From NCBI GenBank assembly GCA_964640945.1, contig CAZXIV010000008.1, positions 1 through 49,294 on the forward strand: DNA of 49,294 nucleotides, given 5' to 3'. How positions within the stretch are numbered: the stretch's first letter is position 1; each line of letters starts with the position of its first letter. The notes under the pieces are model-generated. The model was not told the DNA's origin. It did not search any database and was given only the letters and a program-made list of their open reading frames with translations. Of this stretch, positions 23,023 through 32,061 are shown in pieces. Origin of the DNA: JAGOUB01 sp964640945 (lineage in GTDB: Bacteria > Patescibacteriota > Gracilibacteria > Peribacterales > Peribacteraceae). Both the position numbers and the translations under genes were made by a program.

Positions 23023-23470
23023 ATTTGCGAAATAATTTTCCCAGCTCCTCCTTAAACTCCTCCACGTCCTTAAATTCGCGGTGTACGGAGGCAAAGCGGA
23101 TGTAAGCGACTTGATCGAGCTTCTTCAGCTCCTTCATCACGTCGGTGCCGATGGTGATGCTTTCCACTTCGCCGCCGTCGCTACGCCATTTTTCCTCCAG
23201 CCGGCTAATGATCATGTCGATCTGCTCCTGGCTCACGGGGCGCTTGGTGCACGAGAGCCAAATGCCGCGCTGCAGTTTTTCGCGGCTAAAGGGCTCGCGC
23301 GTGTCGTCCCGTTTCACGACGATGATTTCGGCTGCCTCCTGGCGCTCAAAGGTGGTGAAGCGGTGCTCGCACTGGCTGCACTCGCGACGTCGGCGCACGG
23401 CTTTGCCTTCCTCTGTGAGGCGAGAATCCACAACGCCGGTGTCTTCGCTGCCGCACTGGGGGCACTTCAT
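23021..23470 (-). CDS. nrdR: transcriptional repressor NrdR
   Basis: NrdR represses ribonucleotide reductase genes in response to ATP/dATP. The 149-residue product has the N-terminal zinc ribbon (CPQCGSEDTGVVDSR...CSQCEHRFTTFE) and the ATP-cone domain (VVKRDDTREPFSREKLQRGI). The family's YIRFASVHREFKDVEEF segment is present near the C-terminus. The ATG at 23470 starts exactly at the MKCPQCG family N-terminus, and TACACT lies six bases upstream, so the mRNA is probably leaderless. No NrdR box or reductase gene was recognised in the window. Confidence 0.96.
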   Translation of the reverse strand: MKCPQCGSEDTGVVDSRLTEEGKAVRRRRECSQCEHRFTTFERQEAAEIIVVKRDDTREPFSREKLQRGIWLSCTKRPVSQEQIDMIISRLEEKWRSDGGEVESITIGTDVMKELKKLDQVAYIRFASVHREFKDVEEFKEELGKLFRK

Positions 23471-23476
23471 GAGCGG

Positions 23477-23482
23477 AGTGTA
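23477..23482 (-). promoter_or_regulatory. -10 element of nrdR (leaderless type)
   Basis: TACACT on the minus strand, then CCGCTC and the ATG. The layout is nearly identical to aspS and to the 41477 gene. Confidence 0.5.
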
Positions 23483-23492
23483 GGGGAGAGTA

Positions 23493-24098
23493 TCAAAGTG
23501 AGATATCCATCCCGCCCTGCCGCCGCACCTCTCCCCCCTTCGTCAGATCGATGACCGTCGAGGGCGGCACTGTCGGCAACGTGCCGGCATCGATGATCAG
23601 GTCCGGTCCATCTGTCGGCCAGGTGCGCTTGAGGTCCTCGAGGTTGTAGGGATTCGATTCGCCGTGGCGGTTGGCGGAGGTGGTGCTGATGGGCGCGCCG
23701 TAGGCCGCGGCTAGAATGCCGGCGAAGAGATGGCTGCTCACGCGCACACCAAGCGTCTGGCTGCCTTGGGGGCACGGCCAGAGCGTGCCGGGCGCATCGG
23801 GGCGGATAGGCAGAATAAGCGTCAGCGGGCCCGGCAGGTGCTGGGCCGCCAACGACTCAGCTTCCTCGGTCCACGTGACCCAGCGCGCCGCTTCCGCGAC
23901 GGAAGCAAAGAGCCCACTCACCGGTTGTGTCTCGGGGCGAACCTTCAAAGCGAAGAGGCGGCGCACGGCCGTCTCGTTGGTAAGGTCGGCGCAGAGGCCG
24001 TAGCACGTCTCGGTGGGATGCACGATCACGCCGCCCTGGCGCAGCACCAAGCAGGCCGTCTCTACCGCCAGGCCGTCGTGGACCGAGAGAATCTCCAT
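23493..24098 (-). CDS. tsaC: threonylcarbamoyl-AMP synthase (TsaC/Sua5/YrdC family)
   Basis: The enzyme makes threonylcarbamoyl-AMP from threonine, bicarbonate and ATP for the t6A37 modification of ANN-reading tRNAs. The 201-residue product is the short TsaC form with the YrdC domain: GGVIVHPTETCYGLCAD, FALKVRPETQPVSGLFAS (K-R-P substrate motif variant), HLPGPLTLILP, LGVRVSSH and PISTTSANRHGES. There is no Sua5 C-terminal domain. The ATG at 24098 shares one base with the dnaE stop (TGATG), so translation is probably coupled to dnaE; a TTG one codon earlier is an alternative. tsaD, tsaB and tsaE are not in the window. Confidence 0.93.
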   Translation of the reverse strand: MEILSVHDGLAVETACLVLRQGGVIVHPTETCYGLCADLTNETAVRRLFALKVRPETQPVSGLFASVAEAARWVTWTEEAESLAAQHLPGPLTLILPIRPDAPGTLWPCPQGSQTLGVRVSSHLFAGILAAAYGAPISTTSANRHGESNPYNLEDLKRTWPTDGPDLIIDAGTLPTVPPSTVIDLTKGGEVRRQGGMDISL

Positions 24099-27000
24099 CA
24101 AGCATTGGCGGCGTACTTGCCCAGGACCTCATCAATCTTTTGCTGCAGCACAACAGACATACTCACGGTCAGCGGCACATCAATCAGTTGCTCGCCGATC
24201 TTGAGCTGCACGCGCTCGGAGCCGGGGAACGTCTCGAGCACCTGCTTTAAATCGAGGAGGAGCTGCTTTGGCGCGCGGGCCGGCAGGGCGACGGTGTGGA
24301 TGGAGATCGGCTGGGCCGGTTCCGCGGCGCCCTCCGCGAGGCCGAGGGCCGCGAGCGGCGCGTCTGTGGGCATGCCCGCCAGAATCCACTGTGAGAGTGG
24401 GCCAGCGAGGCCGGGACTGCTGTCGATCTTCTCGGCAGGGGCCGCTTTTTGCCCAGCGACGACGTTGCCGTCTTCGTCCACCGCCACGGCATCCTCGTCC
24501 TCCTCATCCTCAATAATAGCCGCGCGCACCGGCTGAATGCCGCGCTTGGCCTCTTCTTCATCCCAGAACTTCTCGGCCTTGGCCCGTTCGATCATCGTGG
24601 TGAGTGACGCGCGCTTAATGGCGTCGACGATCACCTGGTATTGTCCGGCGCGGGCCTCGAGCGTGCCGCCTACCACGAGCACCGTGTCGGGCTGGCCTAG
24701 CTGCGCCTGCAGTTCGCCGTAGGCCTTAGGAAAGAGTGTGACCTCGATCTTGCCGGTCGGGTCTTCGAGCGTGAGGATGCTCATGGTGTCGCCCTTCTTG
24801 GTGCGGATCGGCTTAAAGCCTTCCTCAATACCGGCCACCGTCACCTTCTTGCCGATATCCTTCTGGCCAAGGCTCTCGATCAGTCGGGCCTTCTTGGCGA
24901 TGTACCTCTTTAGGCCCGCGAGCGGGTGGCTCGAGACGTAGAGTCCGAGCGTCTCTTTCTCCCACATCAACTTTTGTTGAGGTGAGGCGGGCGGCGTGAA
25001 GGGCAGATCGATCGTGGCCTCCTCCACCAGTCCGGCCGCGCCGAAAAGGTCGTTTTGGCCGCCGGTGGCGCCGCTGTCTTTGGCGTAGGCCGTGATGCGG
25101 TCGTAGTGGTTGATCACCGCCGCGCGCTCGGCGAAGCGGTCGATGGCGCCGGACTTCGCTAGGGCTTCAAGGAGCTTTTTGTTGAATACCTTAGAAGGGA
25201 CACGGCGGGCGAGGTTTTCCAGGTTGGTGAAGGGGCCGTTTTGGTCGCGCTCAGCAATGATCAGGTCCACCGAGCTCTCGCCGATGCCTTTCACGGCCGA
25301 AAGCCCAAAGCGGATGGCCCAGCGGCCCTCAGCCTCGGGACGGTCCTTGGCGGTGATCACCGTGAACTGTTTGCGCGACTCGTTGATATCCGGCGGCAAC
25401 ACGTCGATGCCCATCGTGCGGCACTCCTCGATCTCAATCATGACGCGGTCGGTATCTTGGCTGTCGCTCGAGAGCAGGGCGGCCATAAACTCGGCCGAGT
25501 AGTTGGCCTTCAAATAGGCTGTTTCGTAGGCAATGCGGGCATAGCAGGCAGCGTGTGATTTATTGAAGCCGTAGCCGGCGAAGGGTTCGATGAGGGCGAA
25601 GATGCGTTCGGCCACTTCCTTCTTCTTGCCGATCGCTACCGCCCCGTTCACAAACTTTTCCTTCTGTTCGGCGAGGAGTTTCGGGATCTTCTTCGCCACG
25701 GCCTTAATGAGCAAATAACCCGCGCCGAGACTGAAGCCGGCGAACTCCTGGGCCACGCGCTGGACCTGCTCCTGGTAGACCATGATGCCGTAGGTCTCCT
25801 TCAAGAATGGCTCCAGCTCGGGCACTTCGTACTTCACGGCTTTGGGGTCGTTCTTGCCTTTAATGTATGTCGGGATCGATTCCATCGGACCCGGGCGATA
25901 GAGCGCACACATGGCCATGATGTCTTCGAAACGCGTGGGTTTGAGCTGCTTGAGGTAACGGCGCATGCCCGCCGATTCCAACTGGAAGACACCGGTCGTC
26001 GTGCCGGCCTTAAGGAGGTTGAACGAGGCCTGGTCATCCATGGGGATTTTCTCGATATCCACTTTTTCGCCGCGCGTGCGCTCGATGATCTTGAGCGTAG
26101 TCTGGATCACCGTCAGGTTCATGAGTCCCAGGAAGTCCATCTTCAGCAGACCGAGCGATTCGAGCGGCTTGGCCGAGTACTGCGTGATGATAGTATCCTC
26201 ATCTTTAGGAGCCTTTTGTACGGCCGTGTACTCGATCGCAGGCCTAGGCGTGATGATCACGCCGCAGGCGTGCACCGAGACGTGGCGGGCCTTACCCTCC
26301 AGCTTAAGGGCGATGCCGATAATCTTCCGGTAGGCGTCGTTGCCGTCGTAGGCGGCCTTCATTTCGGGTGTGGCCAGGGCCTGGTCGAGGGTGGTGCCGG
26401 GCTTTTCCGGCACCAGCTTGGCCAGCGCGTTCATTTCTAAGAAAGAGATGCCGTAGGCCCGGCCGACGTCCTTTACGGCGGCGCGGGCGGCCAAGGTTCC
26501 AAAGGTACAGATCTGCACCACGCGGTCACGGCCGTACTTCTCACGCACGTACTCCAACACCTCGTCGCGGCGGTCGTCGGCGAAGTCGAGGTCGATATCG
26601 GGCATGGAGATGCGCTCGGGGTTGAGGAAGCGCTCGAATAGCAGTCCCTGAGGAATGGGATCCAGGTTGGTAATACCCAGGCAGTAGCTCACCATTGAGC
26701 CAGCGGCCGAACCGCGGCCGGGACCCACCATGATCCCCCGGCGGCGGGCCTCATTCACGAAGTCGGCGACAATGAGAAAGTAGCCCGAGAACTTCACCTG
26801 GCGGATGACGGAAAGTTCGTAGTCGAAGCGCTGTTCCAGCTCGGGTGTGCTCACGGGATAACGGCGCTTAAAGCCCTCGCGCGCCAAGTACTCAATCTCC
26901 TCATCTTCGCTGCGGCCGTTCTGAGTGGGGCCGTGCGGGATCTGGTTTTTGCCGAACTCAAAATCGACATTGCAGCGGTCGGCGATGACACGCGTGTTCT

Positions 27001-27796
27001 CGAGCGCTTCAGGTACGTGCGCAAATGCTTTCTCCAACTCTTCGAACGGGCGCATGGAGTAGTCACTGTCGCGCATTGAGAAGCGACCCGGGTCCTCCAC
27101 GAGCGAACTTTTTTGGATGCAGAGCAAAACGTCGTGGGCCTCGGCGTCGCCCGTCTCGCAGTAGTAGCTGCCGCAGGTGGCCACGAGCGGCACCCCGAGC
27201 TCCCGAGCAAAGCGAATGAGCTGCTGGTTGGCTTCGGCCTGGCCATTCAAGCCCCCCAGGTCCTGAAGTTCGTAGTAGACGTTCTCTTTGCCAAAGTAGC
27301 TCCAGAGGTCTTCCGTCAGCTTTTGGACGCGCTCTCCATCTTCCATTAAGGCCGCTTGGGGAATAAGGCCCGAAAGCTGGCCCGTTAGGCAGATGAGGCC
27401 CTGACCGTATTTCTTCAGCAGCTCGGCGTCGACGCGCGGCTTGTAGTACATGCCCTCGAGGCCGGCCAAGGTGCAAAGCTCGAGCAGGTTCTGGTAGCCC
27501 TGCTGAGTGGCGGCGATGAGCACCAGCGGAGCGCTGCGGGTATCGGTGCCGCTCTCTTTATCAAAGCGCGTGCGGGCGGCCTGAAACACTTCCACGCCAA
27601 GGATGGGCTTGAGGCCGGCCTTCTTGGCGTCCTGGTAAAACTCAATCAAGCCGTAGGTGTAGCCCTTATCGGCAATGCCCACCGCCGTCTGGCCGAGCGC
27701 TTTGGCGCGCGCCACGACTTCCTCAGGGGCGGGTAGGGCCTCGAGGAGGGAGTACGTGGTGTGGCAGTGGAGATGCACGAAATCTTCAGCCTTCAT
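24098..27796 (-). CDS. dnaE: DNA polymerase III alpha subunit DnaE
   Basis: The replicative polymerase catalytic subunit, 1232 residues. Order: PHP domain (about 1-270), palm with catalytic PDIDLDF (about 397-403) and KMDFLG (about 550), fingers, helix-hairpin-helix, an internal clamp-binding motif QNDLF (near 912), an OB fold (KVTVAGIEEGFKPIRTKKGD) and a C-terminal region with an acidic linker (EDEEDEDAVAVDED). The PHP domain keeps the first HLHCH motif but has lost most later metal ligands (ADKG for TDHG, ATCGSYY for ATNDxHY), so a PHP exonuclease is unlikely. Start uncertain: 27796 gives MKAEDFVHLHCH, close to the family N-terminus; 27805 and 27808 are alternatives. It lies 72 bases after the secreted-protein operon and is coupled to tsaC. 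Confidence 0.95.
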   Translation of the reverse strand: MKAEDFVHLHCHTTYSLLEALPAPEEVVARAKALGQTAVGIADKGYTYGLIEFYQDAKKAGLKPILGVEVFQAARTRFDKESGTDTRSAPLVLIAATQQGYQNLLELCTLAGLEGMYYKPRVDAELLKKYGQGLICLTGQLSGLIPQAALMEDGERVQKLTEDLWSYFGKENVYYELQDLGGLNGQAEANQQLIRFARELGVPLVATCGSYYCETGDAEAHDVLLCIQKSSLVEDPGRFSMRDSDYSMRPFEELEKAFAHVPEALENTRVIADRCNVDFEFGKNQIPHGPTQNGRSEDEEIEYLAREGFKRRYPVSTPELEQRFDYELSVIRQVKFSGYFLIVADFVNEARRRGIMVGPGRGSAAGSMVSYCLGITNLDPIPQGLLFERFLNPERISMPDIDLDFADDRRDEVLEYVREKYGRDRVVQICTFGTLAARAAVKDVGRAYGISFLEMNALAKLVPEKPGTTLDQALATPEMKAAYDGNDAYRKIIGIALKLEGKARHVSVHACGVIITPRPAIEYTAVQKAPKDEDTIITQYSAKPLESLGLLKMDFLGLMNLTVIQTTLKIIERTRGEKVDIEKIPMDDQASFNLLKAGTTTGVFQLESAGMRRYLKQLKPTRFEDIMAMCALYRPGPMESIPTYIKGKNDPKAVKYEVPELEPFLKETYGIMVYQEQVQRVAQEFAGFSLGAGYLLIKAVAKKIPKLLAEQKEKFVNGAVAIGKKKEVAERIFALIEPFAGYGFNKSHAACYARIAYETAYLKANYSAEFMAALLSSDSQDTDRVMIEIEECRTMGIDVLPPDINESRKQFTVITAKDRPEAEGRWAIRFGLSAVKGIGESSVDLIIAERDQNGPFTNLENLARRVPSKVFNKKLLEALAKSGAIDRFAERAAVINHYDRITAYAKDSGATGGQNDLFGAAGLVEEATIDLPFTPPASPQQKLMWEKETLGLYVSSHPLAGLKRYIAKKARLIESLGQKDIGKKVTVAGIEEGFKPIRTKKGDTMSILTLEDPTGKIEVTLFPKAYGELQAQLGQPDTVLVVGGTLEARAGQYQVIVDAIKRASLTTMIERAKAEKFWDEEEAKRGIQPVRAAIIEDEEDEDAVAVDEDGNVVAGQKAAPAEKIDSSPGLAGPLSQWILAGMPTDAPLAALGLAEGAAEPAQPISIHTVALPARAPKQLLLDLKQVLETFPGSERVQLKIGEQLIDVPLTVSMSVVLQQKIDEVLGKYAANA

Positions 27797-27868
27797 CGCC
27801 TCCATCATACCCAGAAACGGTGCCGTGCACCGCAAGTCCGTTGGTCACTTTCCGCCCTTGTCCCAGCG

Positions 27869-29584
27869 TTAGGTGCCGTTCGTGGCTGCGGACGAGGAGG
27901 AGCACGCTGGCACCTGCACCATGATACCGGCGGCGTCGGCGCACTTCTGGGCGCGCGACTGGCTTGCCTCGGTACAGTCGTCCTCCAAATAACTGCCGTC
28001 GGCGTAGGGGAAGCATTCGTCGGTATTGGCGATGGTCCAAACGCGCTCGAGGTCGGTTTGGCAGGGATCGTCGAGGCAGTTGCGGAGGAGATACGATGAG
28101 AACGCTCGGACGAACTTGCGTACGCCGTCGGCGCCCGCCGCCAATTCACTAAAGTCGGCGATGGCCTCACGCAGGGGTTTGAGCATGGCCTGCAGCTGAT
28201 CGGAAGCATCACTGAGTGGCATGAGGCGGCCCTGGAGAGTGCCCTCATCGGCGCCCGCCTGGCGCGCGATACTGCGGTCGTTCTGGTCGGTAAGAAATTG
28301 GAAGGGATCAACGAACTCATCATCAGCCTGCCCCCCCTCGCGCTCGGCCGCCAAATCGGAGCGGAAGGGGCGGCTGGCACCAACGCGGCGGTTCCACTGG
28401 ATGAACGCTTCCACCAACCGTAGCTGGTCGGGAATGAGACTGAAGGGGCCCCGACGAATGACGGTCGCCGGCGGCGAGACCGGCGGCAGCACGCAGATCG
28501 ATGCCTGCGCCGTCTCGCCGTCTTCGGTCGTTCCCGTCGGGACATCGGGGCAGTCCCGGTCCTCGCGGCACTGGACCGATGGTTCGTTCAGGCAGGTGCC
28601 TTTCTGGAAGACGCAGCTCGCTCCCGTCTCGCAGTCGCCGCTGGTCTGACAGGCTCGGTTTGTTCCGTCGCTGCAGTGGCCGAAGGTAGAGGCACAGCCC
28701 ACGAGCGCGGGCGGGCGGCTGGCAGCCGACGAGCTGCTGCCAAAGGCATCACTGCGCAGTTTCTCCACAGCGGCGCGGAGCTTCGTCAGGCTGTCTTTCT
28801 CATCGGCTAGCAGACCGACCGATGGCATCACGGTCTCATCGCAGCCGTAGCCCCCCTCAGTGGGCATGGCATAATCGGAATCGTAGGGGCAAAGGCGCGG
28901 ATCTTGGTCGGGAAATTCGGCGACCTCGCACTCGTAGGCGCAGTCATCCGCCGTCTTCCAGAATGTGCCGGGGTTGCACTCAAGGAAATCACTCGTCTCG
29001 CAGGCTAGGCCGTTGTCGCCGCTCCGGCAGCAGAAGCCAGGCGTGGGTGCATCAAAGGCGTACACGCGGCCCCAGTCGGGATCGGCGTACCAGGGGTCCA
29101 ACGCTCCCGCTGATAAGTAGCGGTCGCGATTAAAGAGGAAGAGTAGTAGTTCCTGGAGTTTGAAGGACTTCTCCGCACTGGGCGCGCCGATCCCCTTACT
29201 GGTGGCTGTATTCAAAGCCTTGCGCACCTCCTCAATTTTACACGAAATGAGCAGTGCGTCGTAGCGCAGGCAGGCCGATCGGTCGATAAGGTCCTGGATG
29301 GCGCCGGTAATGCGGCGTTCCGTATCCATACCTTGCAATACCGTCGCGCCCGCATTCTCCACCAGGCTGTACCAGTAGAGCTCAATGTCGCCGCCATCAT
29401 CATTTCCCTGCTGAGCGAACGACAGGCCGGCGTCGGCGCGCTCAAGTACCTTCTGCACGTAAGGCGAGAGCGCCGTTGCCCCCCTTAGACCGTCACAGAG
29501 CTTCGCGGCCTGAGCCGCGGCCGGCAGCGGCACAAGAAAGGCCGTGGTCGCCAGGACGCCGATGATCAAGAACGGACGCCTCAT
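27869..29584 (-). CDS. exported cysteine-rich protein, operon member 5
   Basis: A 571-residue exported protein with a signal peptide (FLIIGVLATTAFLVPLPAAAQA). About 26 Cys residues follow the signal, implying extracytoplasmic disulfides. A repeat-like Cys segment in the middle (about 300-350) has spacing C-x7-C-x5-C-x5-C-x6-C-x7-C-x5-C. A helical C-terminal domain (LRLVEAFIQWNRRVG..., LQAMLKPLREAIADFSELAAG) follows. The protein ends in a Ser-rich tail (PACSSSSAATNGT), a feature shared with operon members 1 and 4. The ATG overlaps the preceding stop (ATGA). No enzyme motif or known family is recognised. It is the last gene of the five-gene operon; dnaE follows. Confidence 0.82.
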   Translation of the reverse strand: MRRPFLIIGVLATTAFLVPLPAAAQAAKLCDGLRGATALSPYVQKVLERADAGLSFAQQGNDDGGDIELYWYSLVENAGATVLQGMDTERRITGAIQDLIDRSACLRYDALLISCKIEEVRKALNTATSKGIGAPSAEKSFKLQELLLFLFNRDRYLSAGALDPWYADPDWGRVYAFDAPTPGFCCRSGDNGLACETSDFLECNPGTFWKTADDCAYECEVAEFPDQDPRLCPYDSDYAMPTEGGYGCDETVMPSVGLLADEKDSLTKLRAAVEKLRSDAFGSSSSAASRPPALVGCASTFGHCSDGTNRACQTSGDCETGASCVFQKGTCLNEPSVQCREDRDCPDVPTGTTEDGETAQASICVLPPVSPPATVIRRGPFSLIPDQLRLVEAFIQWNRRVGASRPFRSDLAAEREGGQADDEFVDPFQFLTDQNDRSIARQAGADEGTLQGRLMPLSDASDQLQAMLKPLREAIADFSELAAGADGVRKFVRAFSSYLLRNCLDDPCQTDLERVWTIANTDECFPYADGSYLEDDCTEASQSRAQKCADAAGIMVQVPACSSSSAATNGT

Positions 29585-32061
29585 AAGGATGACGAGTTGG
29601 AACGAGACGATTCCAGCTCCTGCGTGGGCGATAGCGGACAGAGCTCGTTGGCAAATTCGATGTCGGGCAGCTCATTGAGGAGTCGCACGGTGCCTTCCAC
29701 CGAATCGTTTAACTCCTGGATGACGGGTCGGAGTGTTTCCAGGAAGAGATCGTCGCCCAGGCGGATTCCGGCCGGCAAGCCCGAGAGCCGGAAGATCGAT
29801 TGGTCGAGCGCGAGATCACCAATCTGTTGATCGAGGTTGGCCTGCTGACCAAAGGGCTCAACCATGGGCAGCGTCAGGCGCCGGAGTGGATCCACCGCGC
29901 AGAGCACCGGCGGCGTCAGCGGCGGCAGGCCGTTGATCTGGCACACGCCGATATCAAAATTCTTGGCAATCTCTCCTGGGGAGTAATCGGTGGGCAGGCG
30001 GTCGGGCAGCAACGGGGCGACTTCGATCGCCTCCTCCGGCTCTTGGCGAGGGAACACTGCTGGCGAGAGCGGTGTTTGAGCGTCGAACGTCGTGAGCGCG
30101 CCAAATGCCGGCGTGAGGTTGTGGAGCTTGAGTGAGTACTCCAGGCAACGGTCGGCGTAGCAGGTGTTGGCCAGGATGGTGTTGTCCATTTCTACCAAGC
30201 GGTCGGGCGAGCACGATTCGTTGATCGTTTCTGCTTCGTACAGCAAGGCGCGCAGACGACCCTCTTCTTCGTTCACGGCTTCCTCGCACTCTGTGGCCCG
30301 GCCGGCCGGATTCTTATTTGCCCGCTCAATCAGCTCGTCGAGGTAGCCGGCGGGTAGTGGGCCGCCGCAGCTTGGGCCGCAAGAGTCGATGGCGAAGGCC
30401 ATGGCGCACGTGCCGACACTCAATGGTTCGCCGCCTTTCGACACCGCCCGTTCGTTCCCCTCCGTAAAGACGCCGTCCTCCTCCATCGCTCGACACATTA
30501 CCGTCGCCATCTCCGAGATTTGGGAACAGCAGACCACCTCCAGTTCTTCGGGTGGGAGAAGATCACTTAAAGCCACGTTATTCTGGCTTTCGCAGATGAG
30601 CCGCAGGCCGGCACCCGCCTGCAGAGCCCGGTAGCCGGGAAGGAGCCGGTCACCGGTCTTCATGCAGCCACGAACAATGGCCTCCTGCCCATTTTGGTCG
30701 ACCTTGCTGTACACGTGGAATTCCTCTTCTGGGTTAGGAGTTCCACTGTTGTCGTTGCAGACCGGGTCGCACTTCAACTCGGGCTGACACTGGTCGTCGG
30801 GCGAGAATCCGCCTAAGTGCCAATCGAGGTCTTCACAGGCCAGGGGTCCGGCGGGGGTCAGTTTTGTAGACTCTTCATCACCGGCGCAGGCAGCCAAGAT
30901 GATGGTGCCCGCCTGCGGCCCCACGGTTGTGCGGCAGGGCGACGTCTCACCCGTTGGCGCGCGGCAGAGGTGTCCGTCGGCGGCGATGGGAATGAGACAG
31001 AGCCCCCGACTGTCGTTCTCGTCGGATGGCTTGGACGGTGCCAGTGTCGGCCCTGGTGGCGCTGGGGGCCAGAGGCCACCTTTAATAGGCACACTGTCGC
31101 CCAGCGACGGAAGAACCGGGTGGAGCGGTATGCGCTGACGCAGGCCGACATCGTCACTCGTCACCCACACGACGTTGTCGCCGATCTTCTGGGGTGGAAA
31201 GAGATCAATCACACGCTTTTCATCATCTTCATCGCCGGCGTCAGCGGCGAATAAATCGGCGCGCAGTTTGAGCAGGGCTTGGTCGAGCTCGGGCTGCTCT
31301 TTCCAAAGATATTGCCGTTCGGTGCCCGGAGCATTATCGGGATCAGCGGGCGTGTCGGCCTCGTTCTGGCCTCCTAACTCACCCTTCGCAAAACGCGTGC
31401 CGTAGAGCGCCCGCCAGGTGGCGCCGGTCCGTTCCTCGTCCGACATCCTGGAGAGGATGGCATCGATCTGTTGCAGATCGCCGGCGATGGTGCTGTCGTT
31501 CTCGGGCCACGTCCGCACCTGGAGCGAGGGGTCATCGCCCGTAGCGTTGGTGCCCCAAATGGCGCGGATGGCTGCCGTGAGCAGTAGGCTCTCGCTGCCC
31601 ATGCCCGGGTAGGAGTCGGTGGCGAGCTCGGCTGTCGTGGCGATTGGCTGCAGGCTGTTGCCAAGCTCGCGCACGAGCGATTCGCGCTTCATGATTTCGA
31701 TGGCGCGCCGCACCAGCTCGTTGCAGTCGGTACGGTCGCCGTTTTCCTCCTCATTCCCCGGATCATCAGCGGCGGTATCGCTATTGTCCGCTTGGCCCGC
31801 GTTGCAGACGGCGCTGGCCGGGAGTGTTAGCGCGAGGCGCACCTGCTCAAGCGTAATATCTTTGCCGGCCTGGGTGAGGATGGCTTGTGCAAAGGTCGCC
31901 ACCTCGTCGCTCACCTGAAAGGTCGACTGCTCCGCCATGACATCGGCTTTGATGGTGCGATAGAGGCTGTCGAACGCCGCCTCGGCCTTGGGCGCACTGA
32001 GTGTGACTGCACAGAGTATCGCCAGGCATCCTCGGCCGATGGCGGCAGGCTGGCGCATCAT
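29581..32061 (-). CDS. exported cysteine-rich protein, operon member 4
   Basis: An 826-residue exported protein with a short signal peptide (GRGCLAILCAVTLSAPKAEA, A-A cleavage region). About 25 Cys residues are spread through the mature part, some in tight pairs (VVCCSQ, SCGPSCGG, CYADRC). The first third is helical and acidic (ELVRRAIEIMKRESLVRELGNS), the middle is Cys-rich and loop-rich, and the end is helical again (LETLRPVIQELNDSVEGTVRLLNELP). It closes with a Ser-rich tail (ELESSRSNSSSL). Start and stop overlap both neighbours by four bases (ATGA). No recognised domain. The tight coupling suggests that the five products are needed in fixed proportion, perhaps as one complex. Confidence 0.8.
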   Translation of the reverse strand: MMRQPAAIGRGCLAILCAVTLSAPKAEAAFDSLYRTIKADVMAEQSTFQVSDEVATFAQAILTQAGKDITLEQVRLALTLPASAVCNAGQADNSDTAADDPGNEEENGDRTDCNELVRRAIEIMKRESLVRELGNSLQPIATTAELATDSYPGMGSESLLLTAAIRAIWGTNATGDDPSLQVRTWPENDSTIAGDLQQIDAILSRMSDEERTGATWRALYGTRFAKGELGGQNEADTPADPDNAPGTERQYLWKEQPELDQALLKLRADLFAADAGDEDDEKRVIDLFPPQKIGDNVVWVTSDDVGLRQRIPLHPVLPSLGDSVPIKGGLWPPAPPGPTLAPSKPSDENDSRGLCLIPIAADGHLCRAPTGETSPCRTTVGPQAGTIILAACAGDEESTKLTPAGPLACEDLDWHLGGFSPDDQCQPELKCDPVCNDNSGTPNPEEEFHVYSKVDQNGQEAIVRGCMKTGDRLLPGYRALQAGAGLRLICESQNNVALSDLLPPEELEVVCCSQISEMATVMCRAMEEDGVFTEGNERAVSKGGEPLSVGTCAMAFAIDSCGPSCGGPLPAGYLDELIERANKNPAGRATECEEAVNEEEGRLRALLYEAETINESCSPDRLVEMDNTILANTCYADRCLEYSLKLHNLTPAFGALTTFDAQTPLSPAVFPRQEPEEAIEVAPLLPDRLPTDYSPGEIAKNFDIGVCQINGLPPLTPPVLCAVDPLRRLTLPMVEPFGQQANLDQQIGDLALDQSIFRLSGLPAGIRLGDDLFLETLRPVIQELNDSVEGTVRLLNELPDIEFANELCPLSPTQELESSRSNSSSL

